Source: Anoxybacteroides rupiense
Lineage (GTDB): Bacteria > Bacillota > Bacilli > Bacillales > Anoxybacillaceae
Length of the DNA: 64,000 bases
Direction of reading: 5' to 3'
Assembly: GCF_014196195.1 (NCBI RefSeq)
Contig: NZ_JACIDF010000003.1
Location: 310,001-374,000, forward strand
Of the stretch, positions 38,417 to 46,867 are shown in pieces. A program made the translations under genes and the position numbers. The notes under the pieces are model-generated. The model saw only the letters and a list, made by a program, of their open reading frames with translations, had not been told where the DNA came from and did not search any database. Within the stretch, counting starts at the first letter, position 1. Every line of letters starts with the position of its first letter.

Positions 38417-38441
38417 CTATATGGTTGCTCGCTTTTCTTTT
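38409..38441 (+). terminator. Terminator of relA-dtd
   Basis: GCGAGTAAC (38409-38417) pairs with GTTGCTCGC (38424-38432), with one wobble or mismatch, followed by TTTTCTTTT. The 5' arm overlaps the dtd stop codon. Confidence 0.88.
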
Positions 38442-38544
38442 ATTATTCAACGGCACAAGTGTTGATGATCCATTATTTTACGTAAAAAATACAAAATTAT
38501 TTGGTCAAATGCAAGCTTTCTGTCTCTTCCCCTGAACAACGAAC

Positions 38545-38700
38545 GATTTGCCGGGAAATGAATGGGCTCGCTGGCGTTCTTGTTCGAGAAGGGCATGCTA
38601 TAAGCCTGTCCAGCGGGCAAGCAAATCGCTTGCCCACTACGACAAAAAAGCGAGGAATCCAATATTGATATACCTGATTCAACATTTTGTTTTCCGCATG
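38545..38700 (+). repeat. Dispersed hairpin element, copy B
   Basis: GGGCAAGC (38615-38622) and GCTTGCCC (38628-38635) form the same 8-bp stem and 5-base loop as copy A at 1.6 kb. The shared tail ACAAAAAAGCGAGGAAT and a CCTGAT segment follow. It occupies most of the 383-base gap between dtd and yrvJ, in which I see no gene. Confidence 0.5.
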
Positions 38701-38799
38701 GCTTGCGATAGGAAAAGTTTTTTAAGTCACTTTTTTAGGTTAAAGAGTTTGGGAAAATACGTGCGCCTTCCTCCTTTTATGGACATGGCGTTGCCCTTA

Positions 38800-40215
38800 T
38801 TAATTGCTGAAATAGCGTTGAAGCCCGGCAACAATTGCTTTGGTGACTTGCTTTTGGTATGAATCAGAGGCAATGATGCTTGATTCCTGCGCATTGTTCA
38901 AATATCCCAGCTCAAACAGAACAGATGGCATGCTTGTTTCTCGAAGGACGTGAAAGTCGCCAAATCGAATGCCGCGATACGGGATTGGCAGGGATTGAGA
39001 CAGAAAAGGATCAAACGATAAAGCGAGAGGATAGTCATTTAATGAATGGTAATAATAAATGGTCATTCCTCTTGCTGTTCCGTCTGGCGAGCTATCGTAA
39101 TGAATGCTGACAAACGCATCGGCTTTATGCTGTTCAGCCATGCTTACGCGCTCGGCTAAGGACAAATAGGTGTCGTCCTTTCTAGTGAGAATAACGGTGG
39201 CTCCAGCCGCCTGCAATTGATTTTTTAGCATCTGTGCGGTTTTTAATGTCATCGTTTTTTCCATCATTCCACCGCTGCCAATCGTTCCGCTGTCTTTTCC
39301 GCCGTGACCGGGATCAATGACAATCGTTTTGTTTTTGATTGTCCCTGTGTTTCCAGCATTGCGGACAACCGCTACCACCCAATCCGCAATATATCCGCTC
39401 TTTTGATGAGACAGTTCAATTTTGTACCAGCTACCTTCTTTAGCGATTACGCGGTATTGTTGTCCACGTTTGGCTGTCCCTTGAATTTGCGATTGAAGCG
39501 AAGGTTTTGAACGAATATTCGTACCATCTTCTAACACTGTAATGTAGAGAGTTGCCGTCATTATGTATGTGCGATAGACCCAGCCAGTCATAGAGCCAGG
39601 TGATTCGATTTGATACCAATCCGCAGTCTCGCCAATGATTCGCACCTGTTGGCCAAATGTGATTTTGCCAAGAATGGTGGCCTGTTGAGAAGGCTTTGTC
39701 CGCACGTTTAGCACATCAACGGCAACCGTTCCGGATTTCGATTGGAGGGAAGTGGTCCCGGAGCCAGTAGCTGACGCGAGGTAGTCTGATGAGACCCACC
39801 CCGTAAGCGTTCCGTTTTTGATTCTTGTCCAATGACTGTTGGTGTCGAGCACTTCCACCGTTTGGCCTAGCTTTAAATAACCAATTATGCTTGCTTGGCT
39901 GCTAGGAGCAGAACGAACACGGAGACGGTCAACGGTCGCTTGCATGTTTTCATTCATATCTGCAACATATTGCCGTGAAACCCATCCGGTTTCCGTAGTG
40001 CTTAGTTTAAGCTGTACCCAATCATTTTTTTCTTGGGCCACTATGTAAATTTCTCCTTTATTCAGTTTCTTTTTTATTGGATAAGAAGTGCCTGGTCCTT
40101 CCCGAACATTGAGGTGCTCTGTTTTGGTGATCACCATTTTGGCTTCGGCGCCGTCAGAGGAAGGGAAGGACAAAAGAAACAGAGCGACCAGCAGAAAATA
40201 AGCCGCTTTTTTCAC
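38800..40215 (-). CDS. N-acetylmuramoyl-L-alanine amidase with four SH3b domains (YrvJ-like)
   Basis: The 471-residue exported enzyme cuts the amide bond between MurNAc and the stem peptide. A signal peptide (KKAAYFLLVALFLLSFPSS) is followed by four bacterial SH3 repeats. Each has an RxxPS/GxGP-type motif (LNVREGPGTSYP, LRVRSAPSSQAS, LNVRTKPSQQAT, NIRSKPSLQSQ) and ends in GWV or GYI. The C-terminal Amidase_3 domain shows the zinc ligands in VIDPGHGGKD, MMEKTMTL and VSIHYDSS, and the catalytic FELGYLNN. The start is GTG 40215 after AAAGGAGG. B. subtilis yrvJ has the same position between dtd and hisS. Confidence 0.9.
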   Translation of the reverse strand: MKKAAYFLLVALFLLSFPSSDGAEAKMVITKTEHLNVREGPGTSYPIKKKLNKGEIYIVAQEKNDWVQLKLSTTETGWVSRQYVADMNENMQATVDRLRVRSAPSSQASIIGYLKLGQTVEVLDTNSHWTRIKNGTLTGWVSSDYLASATGSGTTSLQSKSGTVAVDVLNVRTKPSQQATILGKITFGQQVRIIGETADWYQIESPGSMTGWVYRTYIMTATLYITVLEDGTNIRSKPSLQSQIQGTAKRGQQYRVIAKEGSWYKIELSHQKSGYIADWVVAVVRNAGNTGTIKNKTIVIDPGHGGKDSGTIGSGGMMEKTMTLKTAQMLKNQLQAAGATVILTRKDDTYLSLAERVSMAEQHKADAFVSIHYDSSPDGTARGMTIYYYHSLNDYPLALSFDPFLSQSLPIPYRGIRFGDFHVLRETSMPSVLFELGYLNNAQESSIIASDSYQKQVTKAIVAGLQRYFSN

Positions 40216-40421
40216 ATGGCAGCCTCCTTTCAAAAGTGTGAGATGATAACAGTTCTACAAAAAGTAAAAAAACCCTTTTATTTTTTTAAAAAACGGGAAA
40301 GATAAGTAGTGCTATATTTGGCGAATCATCGGTTAGATTACTGTTGGAATTTTTTAGAACAGAATGGGCGCGGCCTCGCCTTCTGACCACGAGTTTTGAC
40401 CGCTATCGTCCGTTCATCATA

Positions 40422-40559
40422 TTAATACGGCACAAGAACTGTAAGTGAATCGATCGGATCTTCGCGCCGCGAGCAACTTACGAATGGGGCCTGTGCAAAC
40501 CCGGGGTTGTTTTCGTTAAACATTTGCGTGACATATCGATGCAAATCGTAACATGTCAA
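40422..40559 (-). CDS. Unrecognised short frame or gene remnant
   Basis: On the complement, TTG 40559 opens LTCYDLHRYVTQMFNENNPG, and the frame ends DSLTVLVPY. The sequence has protein-like composition, but no ribosome binding site precedes the TTG and I cannot name it. The rest of the yrvJ-yrzK gap holds a copy of CTTCTGACC-GAGTTTTG at about 40377-40395, also found at about 20.1 kb, which suggests insertion-element debris. Confidence 0.2.
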   Translation of the reverse strand: MTCYDLHRYVTQMFNENNPGFAQAPFVSCSRREDPIDSLTVLVPY

Positions 40560-40592
40560 GTTACTGTCTTGAAAAGAGAAAGGATGAAGCAG

Positions 40593-40769
40593 GTGAGAAA
40601 CAGCGCTAAAGGAGAATTTGCGCAACGCAAAGCAAGCGAGCTATTTCATGTAGACTTTCATGAATTTATGCGAAAGGAAGCCGATTATACCAATTATGAG
40701 TTAGCTTCAGAATTCGGTCTAACGTTGCGGGATGTGCGAAAATTGAAAAAACAGCTCTTTCGCTCATAA
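40593..40769 (+). CDS. YrzK-like small HTH protein
   Basis: The 58-residue protein reads RNSAKGEFAQRKASELFHVD near the start. Its end, YTNYELASEFGLTLRDVRKL, is a helix-turn-helix resembling sigma factor region 4. The start is taken as GTG 40593, since AAAGGA lies nine bases upstream; the ATG at 40584 sits directly on that site. The B. subtilis homologue yrzK also precedes hisS. The function is unknown; the size suggests a DNA- or RNA-binding accessory. Confidence 0.65.
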   Translation: MRNSAKGEFAQRKASELFHVDFHEFMRKEADYTNYELASEFGLTLRDVRKLKKQLFRS

Positions 40770-40784
40770 ATCTTTTTCGTCTTC

Positions 40785-40813
40785 TTGACAAAATGATGAT
40801 TCATTCGTAACAT
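40785..40813 (+). promoter_or_regulatory. Promoter of the hisS-aspS operon
   Basis: TTGACA (40785-40790), 17 bases, TAACAT (40808-40813). Transcription would start near 40820 and run through the T-box leader. Confidence 0.8.
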
Positions 40814-40819
40814 AAAAGA

Positions 40820-41092
40820 TAAAAATTGCTGCAAAAAAGCCGATGATGGAGAAAAGTAGTTAAGAGTACACATGGCCAGAGAGGAAATGCCATAGGCTGA
40901 AAGCATTTCTCCGTGATGACTTAACGAAGGAACACTCCGTAGGTTTCTCTTTGAACGCGCATGCTAGTAGAAGGGAACGCGTACCGGGCGTTATCGGGAT
41001 AAAGCGGAAGCGTTTGAGCTTCAATTAGGGTGGCACCACGGGAAAACGACTCTCGTCCCTATTATTTTAATAGGGAAGGGAGTTTTTTATTT
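40820..41092 (+). ncRNA. T-box leader of hisS-aspS; specifier reads as GAC (Asp)
   Basis: The T-box sequence AGGGTGGCACCACGG lies at 41027-41041, and the terminator (CCCTATTA/TAATAGGG plus T run) at 41056-41090. The stem I base is GTTAAG (40859-40864) with CTTAAC (40920-40925). The S-turn AGTA (40865-40868) faces GTGATGAC, putting GAC (40918-40920) in the specifier position. The variable base of the UGGN bulge is C, which would pair with discriminator G73 of tRNA-Asp; tRNA-His has C73. The leader therefore appears to sense uncharged tRNA-Asp, although hisS is the first gene. CAC occurs downstream at 40933-40935, outside stem I. Uncharged tRNA favours readthrough. Confidence 0.85.
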
Positions 41093-41120
41093 TTACATAG
41101 AAAAAGTAGGAGGATGGAGC

Positions 41121-42398
41121 ATGTCGTTTCAAATTCCGAGAGGAACGCAAGATATTTTGCCGGGCGAAGCTGAAAAGTGGCAATATATTGAGCAAATGGC
41201 ACGGGATATTTGCCGACGTTACAACTATCAGGAAATTCGCACGCCGATCTTTGAACACACAGAATTGTTTTTAAGAAGTGTGGGAGACACAACAGATATC
41301 GTTCAAAAAGAAATGTATACATTTGAAGATCGAGGAGGGCGCAGCATTACGCTTCGGCCTGAAGGAACTGCGGCCGTTGTTCGTTCTTTTGTGGAAAACA
41401 AAATGTACGGGAACCCCAACCAACCTGTTAAATTGTATTATATGGGGCCTATGTTTCGTTATGAGCGGCCACAGGCGGGCAGATTTCGTCAGTTTGTGCA
41501 ATTTGGCGTTGAAGCACTTGGAAGCAGCGATCCCGCTATTGACGCAGAAGTGATCGCGCTTGCGATGGAGCTATATCATTCATTAGGTTTGAAAAAGCTA
41601 AAGCTTGTGATGAATAGCTTAGGAGATGCTCCAAGCAGAAAAGCGCACCGTCAAGCGCTTATTGACCATTTTAAAGGACGGATCAGCGAGTTTTGTGAGG
41701 ATTGTCAATCAAGACTTGAAAAAAATCCGATGCGCATTTTAGATTGCAAAAAAGACCGCGACCATGAATTAATGGAAACGGCACCGTCGATTCTTGATTA
41801 TCTGAATGATGAATCGCGCCTTTATTTTGAAAAAGTGCAACTGTATTTAACGAAATTAGGGATTGCATTCGAAGTCGATCCACGGCTTGTTCGAGGGCTC
41901 GATTATTATAACCATACTGCCTTTGAAATCATGAGCGAAGCGGAGGGCTTCGGCGCGATTACGACGTTATGTGGCGGCGGCCGTTACAATGGATTAGTGC
42001 AGGAAATAGGCGGACCAGAAACGCCAGGAATCGGTTTTGCTTTAAGTATTGAACGTTTGCTCGCTGCCTTGGCTGCCGAGGGGATCACGTTGCCTGTAGC
42101 TCAAGGAATCGATTGCTTTATCGTAGCGTTAGGGGAAAAAGCGAAGGATGAATCGGTGATCCTTGTGAACAAGCTTCGTCAGTCGGGAATGAAGGTGGAA
42201 AGAGATTATCAAGATCGAAAAGTAAAAGCGCAGCTGAAGGCGGCGGATCGCCTTGAGTCCGCTTATGTTGCCATTCTTGGCGATGACGAGCTTGAAAAGC
42301 AAGTGATTGCCATTAAAAATATGGCGACAGGCGAGCAAACAGAGGTATCGCTTCATTCGTTTGTGCAATATATGAAAACAGCAGTTGAATCAAAGTAG
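41121..42398 (+). CDS. hisS: Histidyl-tRNA synthetase
   Basis: The 425-residue class II synthetase starts [19 protein letters not shown]. It has motif 2 [18 protein letters not shown], the histidine-binding signatures [14 protein letters not shown] and GGGRYNGL, motif 3 [12 protein letters not shown] and a C-terminal anticodon-binding domain. AGGAGG precedes ATG 41121. It is first in the hisS-aspS operon (aspS begins nine bases after the stop) under the T-box leader. Confidence 0.97.
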   Translation: MSFQIPRGTQDILPGEAEKWQYIEQMARDICRRYNYQEIRTPIFEHTELFLRSVGDTTDIVQKEMYTFEDRGGRSITLRPEGTAAVVRSFVENKMYGNPNQPVKLYYMGPMFRYERPQAGRFRQFVQFGVEALGSSDPAIDAEVIALAMELYHSLGLKKLKLVMNSLGDAPSRKAHRQALIDHFKGRISEFCEDCQSRLEKNPMRILDCKKDRDHELMETAPSILDYLNDESRLYFEKVQLYLTKLGIAFEVDPRLVRGLDYYNHTAFEIMSEAEGFGAITTLCGGGRYNGLVQEIGGPETPGIGFALSIERLLAALAAEGITLPVAQGIDCFIVALGEKAKDESVILVNKLRQSGMKVERDYQDRKVKAQLKAADRLESAYVAILGDDELEKQVIAIKNMATGEQTEVSLHSFVQYMKTAVESK

Positions 42399-42407
42399 GA
42401 GGGGACC

Positions 42408-44195
42408 ATGATGTTTGGCAGGACGTATTACTGCGGAGAAATGACGGAACAAGCGGTGGGAGAAAAGGTCGTATTGAAAGGATGGGTGCAAAAGCGCCGC
42501 GATCTTGGCGGACTCATTTTTATTGATTTGCGTGATCGCACCGGTATTGTACAAATTGTTTTCAGCCCTGAAGTATCTGAGGAAGCGCTGCGTGTAGCTG
42601 AAGGGATTCGCAATGAATACGTATTGGACGTTGAAGGAACGGTTGTTCGTCGCGAAGAAAGCCAAGTCAACCCGAATTTGCAAACGGGGAAAATCGAAAT
42701 TCATGTTCATCGTGTGACCGTTTTAAGCGAAGCGAAAACGCCACCGTTTATCATTTCTGACGAAACGGAAGTTGCCGAAGACGTACGGCTGAAATATCGC
42801 TATTTGGATTTGCGCCGTCCGGTTATGTTTCAAACGTTTAAAATGCGTCATCAAGTGGCAAAAGCGATTCGAGATTTTCTTGATGAAGAAGGATTTCTTG
42901 AGGTGGAGACCCCGATTTTAACCAAAAGCACTCCGGAGGGGGCCCGCGACTATTTAGTTCCAAGCCGTGTCCATCCAGGAGAATTTTACGCGCTGCCGCA
43001 ATCGCCGCAAATTTTTAAACAATTGCTAATGGTTGGCGGATTTGAGCGCTACTATCAGATTGCACGCTGTTTCCGTGATGAAGATTTGCGGGCGGATCGT
43101 CAACCGGAGTTTACCCAAGTGGATATTGAAACCTCGTTTATGAGCCAAGAGGAGATTATGTCCATGATTGAGCGCATGATGGCGCGAGTCATGAAAACGG
43201 CAAAAGGAATCGAGCTATCGCTCCCATTTCCGCGCATGTCGTATAACGAAGCGATGAGCCGATATGGTTCTGACAAGCCGGATACGCGCTTTGGCATGGA
43301 GCTTGTCGATTTGTCGGAGCAAGTACGAGACTGTGGCTTTAAGGTGTTTTCAAGTGCAGTTGCGAATGGAGGACAAGTAAAAGCGATAAATGTGAAGGGA
43401 GCGGCTCAGCAATATTCACGCAAAGATATGGATGCATTGACCGAATTTGTCGCTCGTTATGGAGCGAAAGGGCTGGCATGGCTTAAAGTGGAAGAAGGCG
43501 GATTAAAAGGTCCGATTGCGAAGTTTTTCATAGAGGAAGAGCAAAAAGGAATCATTCAAGCATTAGAAGCGGAGACGGAAGATTTATTGCTGTTTGTCGC
43601 TGATTCCAAAGCGGTGGTCGCTGATGCTCTCGGTGCATTGCGTCTGAAGCTTGGAAAAGAGCTGCAGCTGATTGATGAAACCAAATTCCAGTTTCTCTGG
43701 GTCACAGATTGGCCGCTTTTGGAGTATGATGAAGAAGAAGGGCGCTATTATGCGGCGCATCATCCGTTTACAATGCCGGTGCGCGAAGATTTGCCTCATT
43801 TGGATACAGATCCGGGAAGCGTGCGTGCCCAAGCTTATGACCTTGTATTAAACGGCTATGAATTAGGTGGTGGCTCGCTGCGCATTTTTGAACGCGATGT
43901 ACAGGAAAAAATGTTTCAAGTGCTTGGATTTACAGAAGAAGAAGCCCGTGAGCAGTTTGGCTTCTTGCTTGAGGCATTTGAGTATGGAACGCCGCCGCAC
44001 GGAGGAATCGCTTTGGGATTAGACCGCCTTGTGATGCTGTTGGCAGGACGTACGAATTTGCGTGATACTATTGCCTTTCCAAAAACGGCTAGTGCAAGCT
44101 GCTTGTTAACAGAAGCGCCGAGCCATGTAAGCGATAAGCAATTAGAAGAATTGCATTTAACTGTGGATGTAGAAAAAATCAAAAATTTCAGTTAA
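42408..44195 (+). CDS. aspS: Aspartyl-tRNA synthetase (bacterial type)
   Basis: The 595-residue class II enzyme has the N-terminal OB anticodon domain ([20 protein letters not shown]), the catalytic segments [24 protein letters not shown] and [20 protein letters not shown], a GAD insertion of bacterial type, and motif 3 [25 protein letters not shown] precedes two adjacent ATG codons (42408 and 42411); either could be used. Pairing with hisS is common in Bacillus. The bacterial-type length suggests standard or slightly relaxed tRNA-Asp specificity; that point cannot be settled from the sequence alone. Confidence 0.97.
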   Translation: MMFGRTYYCGEMTEQAVGEKVVLKGWVQKRRDLGGLIFIDLRDRTGIVQIVFSPEVSEEALRVAEGIRNEYVLDVEGTVVRREESQVNPNLQTGKIEIHVHRVTVLSEAKTPPFIISDETEVAEDVRLKYRYLDLRRPVMFQTFKMRHQVAKAIRDFLDEEGFLEVETPILTKSTPEGARDYLVPSRVHPGEFYALPQSPQIFKQLLMVGGFERYYQIARCFRDEDLRADRQPEFTQVDIETSFMSQEEIMSMIERMMARVMKTAKGIELSLPFPRMSYNEAMSRYGSDKPDTRFGMELVDLSEQVRDCGFKVFSSAVANGGQVKAINVKGAAQQYSRKDMDALTEFVARYGAKGLAWLKVEEGGLKGPIAKFFIEEEQKGIIQALEAETEDLLLFVADSKAVVADALGALRLKLGKELQLIDETKFQFLWVTDWPLLEYDEEEGRYYAAHHPFTMPVREDLPHLDTDPGSVRAQAYDLVLNGYELGGGSLRIFERDVQEKMFQVLGFTEEEAREQFGFLLEAFEYGTPPHGGIALGLDRLVMLLAGRTNLRDTIAFPKTASASCLLTEAPSHVSDKQLEELHLTVDVEKIKNFS

Positions 44196-44203
44196 TTCCC
44201 TTC

Positions 44204-44232
44204 TTGAAAAGGCGAAAAAAATATGATATGAT
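44204..44232 (+). promoter_or_regulatory. Promoter of 6S RNA
   Basis: TTGAAA (44204-44209), 17 bases, TATGAT (44227-44232). The start would be near 44239, which is where the 6S closing stem begins. Confidence 0.8.
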
Positions 44233-44238
44233 GCTTTC

Positions 44239-44432
44239 AAACCTAACAGTCCTGATGTGTTCGTCGTATAACCTATTGTTTTGACCGAACAATATGTTAT
44301 ACGGGAGTCCGCAGTTTTCAAGCGGCGTACATGCCTCAAACCGAGAGGACGTGCAAACCTTGAAACAGGACACCCACCTGCGTGGAGCGGGATCAAAACG
44401 AAGGCATCGACGGCACGATTGGGACTTGAGGC
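44239..44432 (+). ncRNA. ssrS: 6S RNA (BsrA/SsrS type)
   Basis: The roughly 194-nt RNA folds as 6S RNA. The 5' strand CCTAACAGTCCTGATGTG pairs with the 3' strand around CACGATTGGGACTTGAGG as a closing stem. Conserved blocks CACCCACCTGCGTGGAGC and GGGATCAAAACGAAGGCAT lie on the 3' side, and TTTCAAG/CTTGAAA encloses the terminal loop. 6S RNA binds sigma-A RNA polymerase in its central bubble and mimics an open promoter. The location between aspS and tcdA (yrvM) matches bsrA of B. subtilis. There is no terminator at its structural 3' end; the next one is at 44549-44591. Confidence 0.85.
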
Positions 44433-44469
44433 GATAAGTTGAAAAGCTTGTAAATCCAATAAAGATGAG

Positions 44470-44538
44470 TCATTTGTGCCAAATCGGACACATGTCGGGA
44501 GCCGGGCAAAAAGGAAGTGTTCGGACTTGGCCAAATGA
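44470..44538 (+). ncRNA. Candidate structured RNA directly downstream of 6S RNA
   Basis: TCATTTGTGCCAA (44470-44482) pairs with TTGGCCAAATGA (44527-44538) with one bulge. Inside it CGGACAC (44485-44491) pairs with GTGTTCG (44517-44523) with one G-T pair. The loop contains GTCGGGAGCCGGGCAAAAAG. A strong terminator follows 10 bases later. TTGAAA (44439-44444) and TAAAGAT (44460-44466) upstream could form a weak promoter, or the element may be a 3' extension of the 6S transcript. No open frame or known family is evident. Confidence 0.45.
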
Positions 44539-44548
44539 AAGGCAATGA

Positions 44549-44591
44549 ATCCCCTATGTAAAGAGAATCCTTTACATAGGGGATTTTTTAT
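44549..44591 (+). terminator. Terminator after the 6S RNA region
   Basis: AATCCCCTATGTAAAG (44549-44564) and CTTTACATAGGGGATT pair over 16 bp with loop AGAATC, followed by a T run. Confidence 0.93.
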
Positions 44592-44631
44592 CCATTCGTG
44601 GTGTTAGATCAAATCCATTCCCTGACGGTCC

Positions 44632-44805
44632 TCACGCTATATACATAGGATCAATAAGCAGGATCTGGAAAAGCTTACGGTCAAAGGCAAGCTCTCCACT
44701 TTCTTCGATGATCGAAACGTCTCTCGCTTTTTTTCTGAATTTCTAAACGGTTCATTCTATCGTTTTCCAAACAGATGGAAGTTCAACTAATGGATCATCG
44801 AAAAA
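44632..44805 (-). pseudogene. Decayed reading frame of unknown origin
   Basis: One leftward frame reads FDDPLVELPSVWKTIE, stop, TV, stop, then KFRKKARDVSIIEESGELAF and DRKLFQILLIDPMYIA to a final stop. The coherent, protein-like composition in a single frame with two stops suggests a dead gene fragment, perhaps of a transposase. Nothing matches well enough to name it. It fills the gap between the 6S region and the tcdA promoter. Confidence 0.35.
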
Positions 44806-44815
44806 TAAAATCCGA

Positions 44816-44844
44816 TTGAAATACTGAACTTTATTGTGTAGGAT
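44816..44844 (+). promoter_or_regulatory. Promoter of tcdA
   Basis: TTGAAA (44816-44821), 17 bases, TAGGAT (44839-44844), about 40 bases before the start codon. Confidence 0.65.
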
Positions 44845-44886
44845 AATATCGATGCAAAAATGATGAAAAATTCATGGAGGGTATCA

Positions 44887-45651
44887 ATGCTACATCAATT
44901 TTCACGTAACGAATTAGCGATCGGCAAGGATGGACTAGAAACGTTAAAAAAGGCGACTGTAGCCATATTAGGAATTGGCGGCGTCGGTTCTTTTGCCGCT
45001 GAAGCACTGGCACGTTCGGGGGTCGGTCGGCTCGTCTTGGTAGACAAGGACGATGTGGACATTACGAATATCAATCGACAAATTCACGCTCTTCTTTCCA
45101 CAGTAGGTCGTCCGAAAGTGGATCTAATGAAAGAGCGTATTGCGGATATTAACCCTGAATGTGAAGTTATCGCACTCAAAATGTTTTATACTGAAGAGAC
45201 GTACGAGCAATTTTTCAGCTATGGGCTCGATTTTGTCATTGATGCTTCTGATACGATCACGTATAAAATTCATTTAATGAAAGAATGCTTGAAGCGCAAT
45301 GTGCGGATTATCTCAAGCATGGGAGCGGCCAATAAAATGGACCCAACTCGTTTTCGTATTGCCGATATTTCGAAAACCCATACAGATCCCATTGCCAAAG
45401 TGATTCGGACTAAGCTGCGAAAAGAAGGAATCCGCAAGGGAATCCCTGTTGTTTTTTCTGATGAAAAACCGATTATTATTCGCGAAGATGTCCGCAAAAG
45501 GGTCGGCAACGATCAATCGGCGATTCGCAAAGCGCAAATGCCGCCATCATCGAATGCGTTTGTCCCTTCCGTAGCGGGGCTGATTATGGCTTCATATGTT
45601 GTGCGCGAGCTGCTAGAAGGAATCAAAATTTATCGCGTCGGTGAAGAATGA
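44887..45651 (+). CDS. tcdA: tRNA threonylcarbamoyladenosine dehydratase TcdA (YrvM)
   Basis: The 254-residue E1-like enzyme uses ATP to cyclise t6A to ct6A at tRNA position 37. The nucleotide-binding motif GIGGVGSFAAEALARSGVG lies near residues 32-50. LVDKDDVDITNINRQIHAL is the MoeB/ThiF/CsdL signature. DFVIDASDTITYKIHL and SSMGAANKMDPTRF follow. The length equals B. subtilis YrvM. ATG 44887 follows GGAGGG; the nine codons upstream have no site of their own. A terminator follows the gene directly. Confidence 0.93.
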   Translation: MLHQFSRNELAIGKDGLETLKKATVAILGIGGVGSFAAEALARSGVGRLVLVDKDDVDITNINRQIHALLSTVGRPKVDLMKERIADINPECEVIALKMFYTEETYEQFFSYGLDFVIDASDTITYKIHLMKECLKRNVRIISSMGAANKMDPTRFRIADISKTHTDPIAKVIRTKLRKEGIRKGIPVVFSDEKPIIIREDVRKRVGNDQSAIRKAQMPPSSNAFVPSVAGLIMASYVVRELLEGIKIYRVGEE

Positions 45652-45655
45652 GCAA

Positions 45656-45690
45656 AGCAGGGCTTGCCTATGAAGGCAGCCCTGCTTTTT
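45656..45690 (+). terminator. Terminator of tcdA
   Basis: AGCAGGGCTTGCC and GGCAGCCCTGCT pair around TATGAA with one bulge, then five T residues. The 240 bases that follow, to the TetR gene, hold no recognisable gene. Confidence 0.9.
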
Positions 45691-45932
45691 ACGTTTATGC
45701 TGACAAAAGCATCGGAAAGGCTAATTTCTAAAAAGCGATGGAATAAGAGGATGAACGTCGCTGACATGATTGACGCGGATGGCCGTTTCGGTCGAACGAT
45801 TTTTCAGCCGTCAAGCCAAAAAGGAAGAAAAGAGGGCTTGTAAAGCTTTCCCTTTTTAGCCATTCAAATTCGCTTTTTGGTCATGTTATAATAAAAATAA
45901 TTAGGATAGATAAGGCGAGGAAGGAGAGCGCA

Positions 45933-46805
45933 TTGAATAAAAAAGAAACCATTATTCGGGCAGCTATGAAGCTATTTGCACAAAAGGGATATCACGCAAC
46001 GTCGATGCAGGAAATTGCTGAACAAAGCGGAATGGCGAAAGGTTCGCTTTATAATTATTTCAAATCGAAGGAAGAAATCGCGGTATCGATTTTTCGTTAC
46101 CACTATGAAATTTTGTTTCGCAAAATATTTGAAGTCAGCCAAGACAAAAATCTATCGGCAAGAGAAAGATTTGAAAAGCAGCTTTGTATTCAAATCGAAG
46201 AGTTCATTCGCCATAAAGAATTAGTGCGAATGCATATGGGGGAGCAGGCGGTGAAGGTGAATGATGAGGTTCATCAACTTGCTTTCCGCATTCGTGCTCG
46301 AATATTAAATTGGTATCGCCAAGCTATTATTGACATATATGGAGAGCCGGTTCGCCGCTTTTCGCTTGATTGCGCTGCCATCTTAAACGGCATGCTGAAG
46401 GAGTATATGTTTTATGTGGCGGTTGAGCAAAAAGAATTGCAGCGTTCCCATTTTGTTCCTTTCGTGCTTCGACGCCTTGATGCGATTGTCAAAAGTCTGA
46501 CGGAGGAGGAAAAGCCGCTGCTAAACGATCAAATGATGGAAGATTATCTCTGTCTCGGACTATCAACTAAAGAGGAAGCGAGGCAGCAAATTGTCGCCTA
46601 CATTCAGCAAATGATGGATATGCTTAAGGACACGAGAATGAATGAAAGCGGCATCATCGACTCCCTTGAGACGTTAGAGCAAGAGTTTACCCAAGAGGAT
46701 GACGTCCGAAAATTTATGGTTGAAGCCATTTTGCTTTATTTAGAACGCTTTTCTCTGCCATTGTGGAAGGAATTGAACGAAGCGATTGCCCGCTATTTTG
46801 CATAA
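45933..46805 (+). CDS. TetR-family transcriptional regulator
   Basis: The 290-residue protein has a typical TetR HTH at residues 8-54 (AAMKLFAQKGYHATSMQEIA, then EQSGMAKGSLYNYFKSKEEI). The helical ligand domain is unusually long; most TetR proteins have 190-220 residues. The C-terminal third (about 185-290, rich in E, M and L) looks like an added helical bundle. TTG 45933 follows AAGGAG. The ligand and targets are unknown; it stands alone, with its own terminator. Confidence 0.88.
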   Translation: MNKKETIIRAAMKLFAQKGYHATSMQEIAEQSGMAKGSLYNYFKSKEEIAVSIFRYHYEILFRKIFEVSQDKNLSARERFEKQLCIQIEEFIRHKELVRMHMGEQAVKVNDEVHQLAFRIRARILNWYRQAIIDIYGEPVRRFSLDCAAILNGMLKEYMFYVAVEQKELQRSHFVPFVLRRLDAIVKSLTEEEKPLLNDQMMEDYLCLGLSTKEEARQQIVAYIQQMMDMLKDTRMNESGIIDSLETLEQEFTQEDDVRKFMVEAILLYLERFSLPLWKELNEAIARYFA

Positions 46806-46806
46806 A

Positions 46807-46836
46807 GTTCTCTGCTTTTGGAGCAGAGAGCTTTCT
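46807..46836 (+). terminator. Terminator of the TetR gene
   Basis: GTTCTCTGCT and AGCAGAGAGC pair around TTTGG, followed by TTTCT. It lies within the leader of rarA, so attenuation of rarA is possible but not shown. Confidence 0.65.
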
Positions 46837-46867
46837 ATTTTCAAAGGAACGAAGGAGGAAGCGAAAG

